Shown here: piece by piece, positions 14,583-23,549 of the stretch
Layout of the letters: each line of letters begins with the position of its first letter
How positions within the stretch are numbered: the first letter of the stretch is position 1
Assembly (NCBI GenBank): GCA_934121925.1
Contig: CAKOVK010000023.1
Coordinates: 1 to 25,495, forward strand
Direction: 5' to 3'
DNA: 25,495 nucleotides
From: an uncultured Clostridia bacterium
GTDB taxonomy: Bacteria > Bacillota > Clostridia > TANB77 > CAG-508
Translations under genes and position numbers: made by a program
Notes under the pieces: model-generated
Told to the model about the DNA's origin: nothing
What the model saw: only the letters and a program-made list of their open reading frames with translations
The model's database searches: none

Positions 14583-16460
14583 TTATTTGTACAATTTTTG
14601 TAATACATCTATAAACATAGCATGTGACCATCCAAGTCCTATTACCCATTTTGCTTGCATTGTACTGTTGTCTATTTGTTCTGCTAAGAAGCCATGTTCT
14701 GTTGCTGTTTTTACTACGAATTCAAAACATTCTCTTGCTTTTTTCTTATTTCCGGCTTCTATGTAGTAATTTGCCATCCATAAACTTGATATTATCCATG
14801 GATTTCCGCCTACATAGTTGTCTCCTTCATATCTTAGATATCCTCCTGTATATGTTCTTATGCTTAAATCCATTTTTTCTATTGTGTTTAATATTTTCTT
14901 TTCTTTTGGTGCAAATACTTTGAATGGTGTAACTAAACCTAATAAACTTATATCTATTTTTCCATCTTTATTTCTTATAAATGATTTTTTATTATTGTCA
15001 TATAGATTTTTTAATATATAGTCTTTTATCTTTACTAAATATTCTTTAAGTATTATTAGCTCTTTCTCTATTTTCTCTATTTTTAATCTGTTTTCTTTAA
15101 ATTCTGGTTTTACTTTTTCGTATATCTTTATCATTACTTCAAAGCTTGAGAATATTGCTGCTAGAGAATATGTATGTATTCCTTCGTTTTCTTCCCAAAG
15201 ATCATAACTTTTATATTCTTCTTCTTTTCCTTCTAATAAATCTTGTGTGTATTTTTTTAAGTACTTAGTAGCATTTTCACACATTTTTAGTGTGTCTTTC
15301 AAAAATTTTAAATTGTTTGTATGTTCATAATGATTATATACTCCATATACTACACTTGCGGTTTCATCAATTTGATATCCCCAACATGGTGCTAGTGTTC
15401 CATCTGTATAAAATCTTTGTTCCCACATTCCATTTTTACTTTGTGTCGTTTTGCAGAAAGTTTTATAAAATTTTTCTGTTTCCTTTTCCATTCCTAATAT
15501 GTCTAGTGCATTTGTTATAAATATTCCATCTCTTGGCCAACAATAAGAGTATCTTCCGCATTTTGTTCTTTCCTCATCTATTTCTATTGCTGCTGAGATT
15601 CCTCCTGTTAAGTGGTTTGTAAGTAATGGATATAAAAGTATCGTTCTTTTATATATTTTTTCTATTTTTTCCATATATTTTGTATTTGAATTTGGTAATT
15701 TAATTGTATCATGTTCTTTTACATATTTTTCCCAATATCTCTTTGTTTTGTCTAGCTCTTTTTTATAATCTATTTTTTTTATTTCTTCTATTTTTGCTTC
15801 TGTTGTTTTTATTTCTGCTCCATGGTTTATATTTACATATATGCAAAATTCAATTTCTTCATTTGGTTTTAAAACACCTAAATCAAAACTAATACTAGAA
15901 TCGTTAGACATTCCTATGTAATCTTTGTCTCCTATTATACCTTCTTCTATATTTGTAGCATTATTGTTAATTTGTGAATTGTTTATTGTTTTATTTGAAT
16001 ATATGGCAAATGTATAATCATGCATATATTGAAATAAAGTATTATTTTTAAAATATCCGCTTACTTGATTATTTTCATTTGTTATAAGTCCAGAGTGTAT
16101 TAAAAAGTTTATTTGCAAATCTATATTGTTTTTGTTTTTCATTTTATATCTTTTTATTAATACATTTTTATCTGAACATACAAAATCTGTTTGTAATATT
16201 TTTAGTTCAAAATATGTATTTAATATTTCTGTATTCAATATGTTTGTGTTTTCTGTATAATATTGTTTATATGTATTATTTATATCATCATGTAAATATA
16301 TCATAGAAGAATCATTTACTTTGATTCCTGTATGAAAAAAATCTATAAATTGTCTATAGTCTGTATTTGGGTAGAATAGCCTTATTAATTCTCCTTTTTT
16401 TGTAAAACTTGCTGTTATTTCTTTATTTCCAATTATTGCATCATTATAATATTTTTCCAT
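14583..16460 (-). CDS. Glycoside hydrolase family 15 (glucoamylase-like)
   Basis: GH15 enzymes release glucose from the non-reducing ends of alpha-glucans or related glycosides by inversion. The 625 residues show a beta-rich N-terminal half and then the (alpha/alpha)6 barrel with YCWPRDGIF (about 306-314), YDLWEENEGIHTYS (general acid Glu region, 419-432) and, near 590, EHGFLAEQIDN and LGWSHA with the catalytic base Glu. No signal peptide is seen, so it is cytoplasmic, likely acting on intracellular glycogen or maltodextrin. The ATG at 16460 follows AAGGAG; a TTG five codons upstream overlaps that site. The gene is flanked on both sides by copies of the same palindromic repeat pair. The substrate is inferred and could be trehalose or isomaltosides. 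Confidence 0.88.
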   Translation of the reverse strand: MEKYYNDAIIGNKEITASFTKKGELIRLFYPNTDYRQFIDFFHTGIKVNDSSMIYLHDDINNTYKQYYTENTNILNTEILNTYFELKILQTDFVCSDKNVLIKRYKMKNKNNIDLQINFLIHSGLITNENNQVSGYFKNNTLFQYMHDYTFAIYSNKTINNSQINNNATNIEEGIIGDKDYIGMSNDSSISFDLGVLKPNEEIEFCIYVNINHGAEIKTTEAKIEEIKKIDYKKELDKTKRYWEKYVKEHDTIKLPNSNTKYMEKIEKIYKRTILLYPLLTNHLTGGISAAIEIDEERTKCGRYSYCWPRDGIFITNALDILGMEKETEKFYKTFCKTTQSKNGMWEQRFYTDGTLAPCWGYQIDETASVVYGVYNHYEHTNNLKFLKDTLKMCENATKYLKKYTQDLLEGKEEEYKSYDLWEENEGIHTYSLAAIFSSFEVMIKIYEKVKPEFKENRLKIEKIEKELIILKEYLVKIKDYILKNLYDNNKKSFIRNKDGKIDISLLGLVTPFKVFAPKEKKILNTIEKMDLSIRTYTGGYLRYEGDNYVGGNPWIISSLWMANYYIEAGNKKKARECFEFVVKTATEHGFLAEQIDNSTMQAKWVIGLGWSHAMFIDVLQKLYK

Positions 16461-16524
16461 TTGTATCTCCTTCAAAATTCACAGAGTAAATTTTGTATTT
16501 TTTCACTCTTCATTTAATTTTTTA

Positions 16525-16649
16525 AGGACAGACACAGGGTCTGCCCCTACGTTTATAGCAATTTCACGGTACATTGCAGGTTGCCGAAGGCGACATTCCT
16601 ACAGCATTTGCAACAAATTTATTTTTGGGCGTATGCAATACGCCCCTAC
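16525..16649. repeat. Composite palindromic repeat, copy 2
   Basis: Part A (16525-16550) AGGACAGACACAGGGTCTGC then CCCTAC; a related middle palindrome TTGCCGAAGGCGACATTCCT then AC (16581-16602); part B (16627-16649) GGGCGTATGCAATACGCCCC then TAC. Parts A and B match copy 1. The gap holds nothing else recognisable. Confidence 0.75.
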
Positions 16650-16651
16650 AA

Positions 16652-18295
16652 TTATGAAATTGTTTTTACTATTTGTTGTTCTAGTTCTTTTATTTTTTCG
16701 TTTATTGCCATTATTTCTTCATCTTTTTTGTCTTCATCAAATATGTCATCTTTTATCATTGAACTCATATCTTCTAATTCTTCTTTTAATGTTGATAATC
16801 TGTCCATTACTTCTAAACGTAGATATCTGTGTTTGTCATGTGCATCTACTTTAGCTTGTAATGCTATCCTATCATCTAATTTATATTCTTCTCCATATTC
16901 TGGTATTGTTACTGGAATCTCCACAGTTTCTAGTATCTTTTCTTTTAATATTTTTTGTCCTTCTGGCTCACCATGAACTAAGAATATATGTTTTGGCTTT
17001 GTTATAAATGAATATACAAAGTTTAAAAGTCCTTCTTGGTCTGCGTGTCCAGAATATCCTTCTATATATTCTATTCTTGCATTTACTGCAACTTCTTCTC
17101 CAAATATTTTTACTTTTTTCTCTCCTGCAACTATTTTTGCTCCTAATGTTCCTGGTGCTTGGTAACCAACAAATAATATTGTACTGTTTGGATTCCATAA
17201 GTTATGTTTTAAATGGTGTTTTATTCTTCCAACTTCACACATACCACTTGCTGATATTATTATTGATGGTGTATTGTTTTCATTTAATGCTTTTGATTCT
17301 TCTGCTGTTTTTGTAAATTGTAGTCCTGGAAACTCTAATGGATTATCTCCGCTTTCTATTTGTTTTTTTACTTCTTCATCAAATAAATCTGTATTCTCTC
17401 TAAATATTTCTGTTGCTGATATAGCAAGAGGGCTATCTACATATACAGAAGCTTTCATTAATTTATCATATTTTTCTAAAAATTCAGCATCTGTTCTATG
17501 TTCTTTTAGGTTATTTAGTTCGTATAGAATTTCTTGTGTTCTTCCTACTGCAAATGAAGGTATTACAACATTACCTCCTTTATCTAATGTTTCTGCAACT
17601 ATATTTAAAAACATTTCTGCTTTTTCATCATTTCTTATATGAAGTCTTCCTCCATAAGTTGATTCCATAACTAAATAATCAGCTGCTTCTATCATTGTTG
17701 GAGCATCTAAAAGTGGCATATCATTATTTCCTAAATCTCCAGAAAAGACTATTTTCTTTTCTTCTCCATTTTCTTTTACCCATACTTCTATTATGCTAGA
17801 GCCAAGCATATGTCCAGCATCATTGTATCTTACATGTATATCTGGTGAAAGTTCTATTATTTCATCATATTTTACTGGTTTAAATATCTCTAAGCAATCA
17901 ATTGCGTCTTGTGCAGTATATAGAGGTGGTAATTCTGGCAATCCTTTTCTTTTTCTTTTTCTATTTTGCCATTCGTTTTCTTGTTCTTGAATGTGTCCAC
18001 TATCTGGAAGCATAATTGTACATAAATCACAAGTCGCTTTTGTTGCAATTACGGGATTTCGATATCCTTCTACATATAATTTTGGTATTCTTCCAGAATG
18101 ATCTATATGTGCATGTGTAAGTAATAAATAATCTATATCATTTACGTTATATGCAAAGTCTGCATAGTTTTCTCTTTCTTCAGCTGCTTTTCCTTGATAT
18201 AATCCACAATCAATTAGTATCTTTTTTCCTGCTCCTTCCAATAAAAAGTTTGAACCTGTAACAGTTTTTGTTGCTCCTAAAAAAGTAATATTCAT
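16652..18295 (-). CDS. Beta-CASP metallo-beta-lactamase RNase (RNA exonuclease-like)
   Basis: This belongs to the metallo-beta-lactamase/beta-CASP family with a C-terminal RMMBL segment, RNA-processing nucleases related to CPSF73. Zinc motifs are THAHIDHSG (60-68), DAGHMLGSS (about 160-168) and FSGDLGN (about 185-191). The beta-CASP part has VIPSFAVGRTQEIL and VYVDSPLA, and the C-terminal part has GYSGHADQEGL and FLVHGE. A helical coiled-coil tail of about 60 residues extends beyond the fold, for 547 residues in total. It starts after AGGAGG and lies ten bases after the 518-residue gene, so it is the third gene of the ftsK operon. The substrate RNA is unknown; the family includes both endo- and 5'-exonucleases. 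No membrane segment is seen. Confidence 0.92.
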   Translation of the reverse strand: MNITFLGATKTVTGSNFLLEGAGKKILIDCGLYQGKAAEERENYADFAYNVNDIDYLLLTHAHIDHSGRIPKLYVEGYRNPVIATKATCDLCTIMLPDSGHIQEQENEWQNRKRKRKGLPELPPLYTAQDAIDCLEIFKPVKYDEIIELSPDIHVRYNDAGHMLGSSIIEVWVKENGEEKKIVFSGDLGNNDMPLLDAPTMIEAADYLVMESTYGGRLHIRNDEKAEMFLNIVAETLDKGGNVVIPSFAVGRTQEILYELNNLKEHRTDAEFLEKYDKLMKASVYVDSPLAISATEIFRENTDLFDEEVKKQIESGDNPLEFPGLQFTKTAEESKALNENNTPSIIISASGMCEVGRIKHHLKHNLWNPNSTILFVGYQAPGTLGAKIVAGEKKVKIFGEEVAVNARIEYIEGYSGHADQEGLLNFVYSFITKPKHIFLVHGEPEGQKILKEKILETVEIPVTIPEYGEEYKLDDRIALQAKVDAHDKHRYLRLEVMDRLSTLKEELEDMSSMIKDDIFDEDKKDEEIMAINEKIKELEQQIVKTIS

Positions 18296-18305
18296 ATAAA
18301 ACCTC

Positions 18306-19862
18306 CTAATTAAATAATTTTATTCGTTTGTTACTTTTAAGATTTAAATCTAGTTTTTCTTTATATTCAATAGACTTATCTATCATATTGTCATCAAAAA
18401 TATTAATTACTACTTTGTTTTCTTTCATTTTTATTTCCAAATTCATTTCATCTAAATCTATTATATTACAGTCTAATATATTTGAAATAAGTTTGTAATT
18501 TTCTTCTATGCTATTTGATAATATATTTATTACCTTTAAATTGCAAGCTTTTGTTATTAAATATTTTTCTGCCATTTCTAGTTGCTCTTTTATTCTATCT
18601 ATATCTTTTATTTGTTTTTCTTCATTTATATATAACAATTTATAATATCTAAACATATATATGCATTCTAAAATTTTTTTCTTTGTTTCAACCCTACCTA
18701 TTTTTTCCTGTACTGCTTTTAAAAAGTTTAGTTGTAATTCTTCTACAGCATTTTGTTGTTGGTCTTCTATATTTAAACTAAACTCTATTTTATTTAATAA
18801 ATTAGATTTCTTTTGTAAATTGCTTTTGTTTTTTACATAGTTCATTGGTTTCATAAGGTTACTATATCTTTTTAATTCGTTTAATAGATTTCTTCTATTT
18901 TGCTGTAAAATTTCTGTATATTCACTAAGACTAAATATTTTTTCATTTTCATTTAGAGTTTTATTTTTCTCAATAAAACTTTTTCTTAAAACACTATTAT
19001 CATTTATAGTTTCATCTATTTCTCTTATTTTTTTTGATATTAATTTTTTTTCATTTGCTATTTCTTGTAAATAAGCTTTTTTATTACTAATTTTTTTAAG
19101 TTCTTCTTCTATTATTTTCTTTTCTTCTAACAGCTCATTTTTAGCTTTTTTATTATTTTTAATATTTTCTATAATACTTATTATATATATTTGTTCTTCT
19201 ATTTGAATTGCAATTTCTTCACTATATAAATTGCCCATTTTTCTCTCAAATTTATCTATAAAGTCAATATTGTTCATATTTAAAATACATTCTTGAATAA
19301 AGCTATTTCCTAACAATATTTTTATATTTTGATAAATTAAATTATAAATAAAATTACTTATATCATCTCTAGCAATATTCCAAGCCCAGCCATCAAAATC
19401 TCTAATGATTTCTTTCTTTTCCTCAATATAGCCACTATTTAAAAGCTTTTCCATTGGTTCTTTTAAGATATTATACTGAGTTTTAATTTTAAATTTTTTT
19501 GGTTGTATATAGCATAAGCCATAAAATACTGTTTTTTCGTTTGGATATGATATTATCTTGTTTCTATCAATAATAATTTTTTTATCTCCTAACTTTGTTT
19601 CTTCATCTAATTTTGGCTTGACTAATTCTATTTCTTTGCAATATTTTTCAATTGTTTCTATAATTTCTTCTAGCATATCTTTTTTTGTTTTTGTATCAAC
19701 TTTTACTTTGTTGTAATCTTCATATGCTGTTTCCATTTTATACAAAATATTAAGAAGGATATTTTTTGTTCCTTCTGAGAAAGATTTTTTTTCTAATATA
19801 TCTTCAAGTTGATTATTATAGTCTTTTATATTTAGTTTAGATAAAAAATCTTCCTTTTTCAA
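18306..19862 (-). CDS. Uncharacterised coiled-coil protein, 518 residues
   Basis: I do not recognise this family. The 518 residues are very Lys/Glu/Asn/Ile-rich and mostly helical. Long heptad-like stretches lie near residues 225-275 (EELKKISNKK, then KKLISKKIREIDE) and 285-320. A mid-N-terminal part contains FYGLCYIQPKKFKIKT and GWAWNIARDDISNFIY, more folded-looking. The C-terminal 60 residues (IIDLDEMNLEIKMKENKVVINIFDD) are alternating and beta-like. There is no signal, membrane helix or cysteine motif. The start is TTG at 19862 with AAGGG at proper distance, 24 bases after the ftsK stop, and the stop lies ten bases before the RNase gene. Sandwiched between FtsK and a beta-CASP RNase, it may be structural or scaffold-like, but that is only a guess. 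Confidence 0.78.
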   Translation of the reverse strand: MKKEDFLSKLNIKDYNNQLEDILEKKSFSEGTKNILLNILYKMETAYEDYNKVKVDTKTKKDMLEEIIETIEKYCKEIELVKPKLDEETKLGDKKIIIDRNKIISYPNEKTVFYGLCYIQPKKFKIKTQYNILKEPMEKLLNSGYIEEKKEIIRDFDGWAWNIARDDISNFIYNLIYQNIKILLGNSFIQECILNMNNIDFIDKFERKMGNLYSEEIAIQIEEQIYIISIIENIKNNKKAKNELLEEKKIIEEELKKISNKKAYLQEIANEKKLISKKIREIDETINDNSVLRKSFIEKNKTLNENEKIFSLSEYTEILQQNRRNLLNELKRYSNLMKPMNYVKNKSNLQKKSNLLNKIEFSLNIEDQQQNAVEELQLNFLKAVQEKIGRVETKKKILECIYMFRYYKLLYINEEKQIKDIDRIKEQLEMAEKYLITKACNLKVINILSNSIEENYKLISNILDCNIIDLDEMNLEIKMKENKVVINIFDDNMIDKSIEYKEKLDLNLKSNKRIKLFN

Positions 19863-19885
19863 AACATTACCCTTCTTTCGTATTA

Positions 19886-22172
19886 TTATTCATTTGTTGT
19901 TTCTGCTGGTTTAGCAGTTTTTAGTTCTTGCCATTGTTCTTTAGAAACCAAAACTTGTCTTGGTTTACTCCCTTCATATCCAGAAATTATGCCTCTTGCC
20001 TCCATTTGGTCTATTATTCTTCCTGCTCTTGCATATCCTACTTTAAATCTTCTTTGTATAAAAGAAGCTGATGCTTGTCCTAAATCTACAACAGTATCTA
20101 TTGCTTCCATTAAAAATGGATCTACTTCATCTTCATCTTGTTCATCTAATTCTTTGTCTGTTGTATTTGTTCTTTCTATTTTTTCTAATACATCTTCGCT
20201 GTATGTAGGTCCTCCATTTTCTTTTAGGAAGCTAACTATTTGTTCAACTTCACTATCTGAAACAAAGGCTCCTTGTATTCTTATAGGTTTTAGCACACCT
20301 GTTGGGAAAAATAACATATCGCCTTTTCCTAATAATTTTTCTGCTCCTGCTGAATCTAGTATAGTTCTAGAATCCACTTGTGATGTTACTGCAAAAGAAA
20401 TTCTACTTGCTATGTTGGCTTTAATAATACCTGTAATTACATCAACAGAAGGTCTTTGTGTTGCAATTACTAAATGCATACCTGCTGCCCTTGCCATTTG
20501 TGCTAATCTACATATTGCATCTTCTACATCATTTTTAGCTACCATCATTAAATCTGCAAGCTCATCTATTATTATTACTATTTGTGGAAGTTTTCCTTCG
20601 GCTCCCTCTTTTTCTAAAGTTTCATTATATCCTGCTATATCTCTAACATTTTTTTCCGCAAACAAGTGATACCTGTTTACCATCTCTTGCACTGCCCAAG
20701 CTAACGCTCCTGCTGCTTTTTTAGGGTCTGTTACAACTGGTATCAATAGATGTGGTATTCCATTGTATACAGAAAGTTCTACCACCTTAGGGTCAACCAT
20801 TACAAGTTTTACTTCACTTGGTTTAGATTTATATATTATACTTGTAATTAATGTATTTATACAAACACTCTTTCCAGAACCTGTACTTCCTGCAATTAGT
20901 ACGTGTGGCATTTTTGCTATATCTGTAACTATTGCTTCTCCTGCTGCATCTTTTCCTAGTGCAAAAGATAATTTTGATTTTGACTTTGTAAATGCTGGAT
21001 TATCTATTATATCTCTTAATGCTACTACCTCTTTTTCTTTATTTGGTATTTCTATTCCTACTGCTTGTTTTCCTGGTATTGGTGCTTCTATTCTTATTGT
21101 TTCTGCTGCAAGGCTAAGTGCAATATCATCTGCTAGGTTCGCTATTTTGCTTACTCTAACTCCTTCTGCTGGTTTTAATTCATATCTCGTTATTGTTGGT
21201 CCAACAGAAACATTTTCTACTTTTGCAGATACTCCAAAGCTATATAATGTTTTTTGTAGTTTGTTTGCTGTATCTGTTACTGCTTTTTTTCCTAGTTTTG
21301 TAGCAGATTTACCTGGTTTTAGAAAATCAATCGGAGGAAATTCATAATGTTCATCTTCAACAGTTAAAGCATGTTCCAACGTAAGAACTTCTTTCGATTT
21401 ATCTTCTTTTATTTCTTCCTCTTTTTTAAATAAAGATTCTTGCATCTCTGGTTTTTCGTTTGCAATTTTAATATTTATTTGATCTTCTGTAATTATATCA
21501 TTTACTGGTTTATTTTTTTCCTTGTTTTTCTCTTTAATTTTTCTTTCACTTTTTTCGTTTACCATATTTTCAATTTTTAGTTTTCTTTGTTCTAATCTTG
21601 CCTCTTTTTCTTCCTGTTTTCTTTCTTTTTTGTTTTCTATATATTCTTTTAATAGTTCTGCTGGCTTGATGCCGAATAAGAAAATAGAATCAATCACTGC
21701 AACGCCTATTGAAAATATAATTGTTCCTACTTTTCCAATTAAATTTATTAAAGCGATAGCACAAATTGCCCCTACTGCTCCTCCGCCTAGGTTTTCAGTT
21801 CCTTTATTATATGCTTCTGTAACAGCACTTTCAAATTCTTGGTCTATATTTAGTTTGCCTTGTGCCACTTGAATTACTGTCATTATTGTTGTTACACATA
21901 GTAATAATACAGCATATTGCACAATCTTTTTCATAAAGTTCTCTTTATCTTCATCGCATGCTAAAAAAATAGCAATTGCAAAAGTTCCAATTGGTATTAT
22001 GTATTTTATCCATCCCATTATTCCACCTAAAATCGGACTTAAGTTTTCTCCAATATATCCGAGCTTTGGTGTATATTAATACCGCTAGTAAAATGCTTGC
22101 TATTATTAATGAAACTACTTGTAAATCTAATATACTTCTATTTTTCTTTTTACTTCTTCTTCCTCTTGGCAT
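19886..22172 (-). CDS. ftsK: DNA translocase FtsK/SpoIIIE, full length only with a +1 frameshift
   Basis: FtsK/SpoIIIE pumps chromosomal DNA through the division or spore septum. The first 37 residues (MPRGRRSKKKN, then one membrane helix ending LIYTKA) are in one frame, and the main 710 codons are in another. Skipping one base at the CGG codon (22059-22061) gives TKA-GYIGENLSPILGGIMGW and joins them into a 761-residue protein with four predicted membrane segments. An acidic and charged linker (about 170-260) follows, then the motor with Walker A AGSTGSGKSVCIN (about 426-438), Walker B VIIIDELADLM, and the C-terminal gamma domain FIQRRFKVGYARAGRIID. The start at 22172 follows AAAGGAG; the ATG at 22018 opening the longer frame has no ribosome site. 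It heads an operon with the 518-residue gene and the RNase gene. Confidence 0.93.
22058..22064 (-). other. +1 recoding site GCU CGG A in ftsK
   Basis: The minus strand reads ACC AAA GCT CGG ATA TAT TGG. Skipping one base gives Ala-Gly-Tyr-Ile-Gly-Glu, leading into the frame of the motor protein. Here the codon before CGG is GCU, so slipping to CUC would pair poorly for tRNA-Ala. That argues that CGG itself, not the preceding codon, is the trigger. Confidence 0.82.
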
Positions 22173-22240
22173 GTTTTCTCCTTTTATTAATTGGATTCTA
22201 TATGAATTGTAATTTGTTTAATTCCGGGTGAATTATATAA

Positions 22241-22310
22241 AAAAGTCAGAAATTATAGGAAATCTATAAATTTAAAAATTCTGACTTCCATTTTAATTTC
22301 TGACTTCCTA
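22241..22310 (-). terminator. Terminator region with two competing hairpins after the rsmD operon
   Basis: On the minus strand two direct copies of GGAAGTCAGAATT-type sequence (near 22294-22307 and 22277-22290) precede one inverted copy AATTTCTGACTT (22243-22254) that runs into six T. Either direct copy can pair with the inverted one, so two alternative stems are possible; the closer one is the likely intrinsic terminator. Confidence 0.65.
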
Positions 22311-22319
22311 ATTCTTATC

Positions 22320-22778
22320 TTATTTAAGTTCTTTTCTGTTGTTTTCTATTGTTTTTATTGCTTCATTTAATGTTACGCTAACATTGTTTATTGCTGATTC
22401 TAAATTTGCAAGTATACCATCTGCATAATCTTTTGTTCCCTTTGCAATTTCTCTTGACATCTCATTTGCTGTTTCTATTATTTCAGCTTTTTGTTCATAT
22501 GCTTTTCTTGTAATTTCATGTTCATCTATCATAGCAATTATTCTATTTTCTGCTTCTTTAACTATACCATCAGCCTCTTTTTGAGCTTCGTCTAATATTC
22601 TTCCTCTTTCTTCTTTTACCCATTTTGCTTGTTTTAATTCATCTGGAAGTTTTAATCTTATTTCTTTTATTATTTCTAATACTTCCTCTTTATCTACTAT
22701 TCCTTTTTCTGTAAATGGTACACTTTTACTTCTTTCCATAATGTCCTCTAACGTTTCTAATAATGTAAAAATTTCCAT
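22320..22778 (-). CDS. Small coiled-coil protein next to rsmD (ATP-synthase-B-like in appearance)
   Basis: The 152 residues form an almost continuous charged helix, with ILDEAQKEADGIVKEAENRI near residue 60-80 resembling the stalk pattern of ATP synthase subunit b or DivIVA-type coiled coils. There is no membrane helix and no nucleotide-binding motif, so the common 'ATPase' label for relatives rests on coiled-coil similarity. The ATG at 22778 follows GAAAGGAG, which lies within the end of rsmD four bases upstream, so the pair is translationally coupled. I recall small genes of this kind next to rsmD in Clostridia. Function unknown. Confidence 0.8.
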   Translation of the reverse strand: MEIFTLLETLEDIMERSKSVPFTEKGIVDKEEVLEIIKEIRLKLPDELKQAKWVKEERGRILDEAQKEADGIVKEAENRIIAMIDEHEITRKAYEQKAEIIETANEMSREIAKGTKDYADGILANLESAINNVSVTLNEAIKTIENNRKELK

Positions 22779-22782
22779 GATT

Positions 22783-23334
22783 TTACTCCTTTCGAATGAA
22801 TATGATAATTGCTATTCCATATTTTCTTGTATCATATACTTCTAAATCTTTTTTTGCATTTATTTTATCTATTTTATTTTCATCGTTTGTTTCTACTATT
22901 ATAATTCCATTTTCTGCAAGTAAGTTATACTTTGATATATACTCTATAGATTTTTCTACATAATCGCTTTTATATGGTGGGTCTAAAAATATAATATCAA
23001 ACTTTTTGTCTCTTATTTTACTTAAAGCCTCCAAATAATCAGTATTAATTACTTTTGCTTTATCTTTAAGTCTTGTTTCTTCTAGGTTTTTGTTTATTAT
23101 TTTTATTGCTTTACTAGATGCATCACATAGAATTGCTTCTTTAGCACCTCTACTTAGAGCTTCTATTCCAAGAGCTCCGCTTCCAGAAAACAAATCTAAA
23201 ACAACAGAATCTTTTATATCAAACTGTATTATATTAAACACAGCTTCTTTAACTCTATCTAGCGTTGGTCTTGTTTCTAATCCTTCTAATGAATTTAGTT
23301 TTTTTCCCTTGGCAGTCCCACTTATTACTCTCAT
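22783..23334 (-). CDS. rsmD: 16S rRNA (guanine966-N2)-methyltransferase
   Basis: RsmD methylates N2 of G966 in 16S rRNA, in a late step of 30S assembly. The 183 residues show MRVISGTAKGKKL and RPTLDRVKEAVFNII at the start, the SAM-binding DLFSGSGALGIEALSRGA motif near residue 48, and the catalytic FLDPPYK motif near 117-123. Length is normal. The start at 23334 has AGAGG somewhat far upstream (about 11 bases). A TTGACA box lies at 23385-23390 with A/T-rich -10 candidates after it. The coiled-coil gene follows four bases downstream. Confidence 0.96.
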   Translation of the reverse strand: MRVISGTAKGKKLNSLEGLETRPTLDRVKEAVFNIIQFDIKDSVVLDLFSGSGALGIEALSRGAKEAILCDASSKAIKIINKNLEETRLKDKAKVINTDYLEALSKIRDKKFDIIFLDPPYKSDYVEKSIEYISKYNLLAENGIIIVETNDENKIDKINAKKDLEVYDTRKYGIAIIIFIRKE

Positions 23335-23384
23335 AAAAGAATATACCTCTTTTGCTATATATATTTTATTTCAATTTTATTATA

Positions 23385-23390
23385 TGTCAA
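23385..23390 (-). promoter_or_regulatory. -35 box of the rsmD promoter
   Basis: A perfect TTGACA on the minus strand, 51 bases before the start codon. The -10 is not clear: AAAATA at a 17-base spacer or TATATA at 21 are candidates. Confidence 0.5.
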
Positions 23391-23514
23391 TAGAAATAAT
23401 CTAATTGTAATATATAAATAATATTATTGTAATAAAAGTCAAATAATACGAGTACATTATACATAATATCTTTATATTTTGCAATACTTTTAATAAATTT
23501 ATGTATACACTAAA

Positions 23515-23549
23515 GCAAAAGTCCCCCAGTTATACTGGGAGACTTTTGC
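23515..23549. terminator. Strong hairpin after the 138-residue gene
   Basis: GCAAAAGTCCCCCAGT (23515-23530) and ACTGGGAGACTTTTGC (23534-23549) form a 16-pair stem with one G-U and a three-base loop. The T-run is short, so it is a terminator by position more than by tail. The rest of the 284-base gap 23335-23618 is AT-rich and holds only the repeat at 23546-23579 and the rsmD promoter. Confidence 0.65.

Noticed and set aside
14501..16649. A CRISPR array or insertion sequence around the GH15 gene
   Set aside because: There are only two distant copies of the repeat pair, no regular spacers and no transposase.
20656..20659. A fourth in-frame CGG in ftsK
   Set aside because: The frame from the protein (LFAEKNV) shows the bases are GCG GAA, so CGG spans two codons.
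21951..22172. A separate 73-residue gene before ftsK
   Set aside because: Its first 37 residues are the usual FtsK N-terminus with the first membrane helix; after the CGG the zero-frame sequence is not protein-like.
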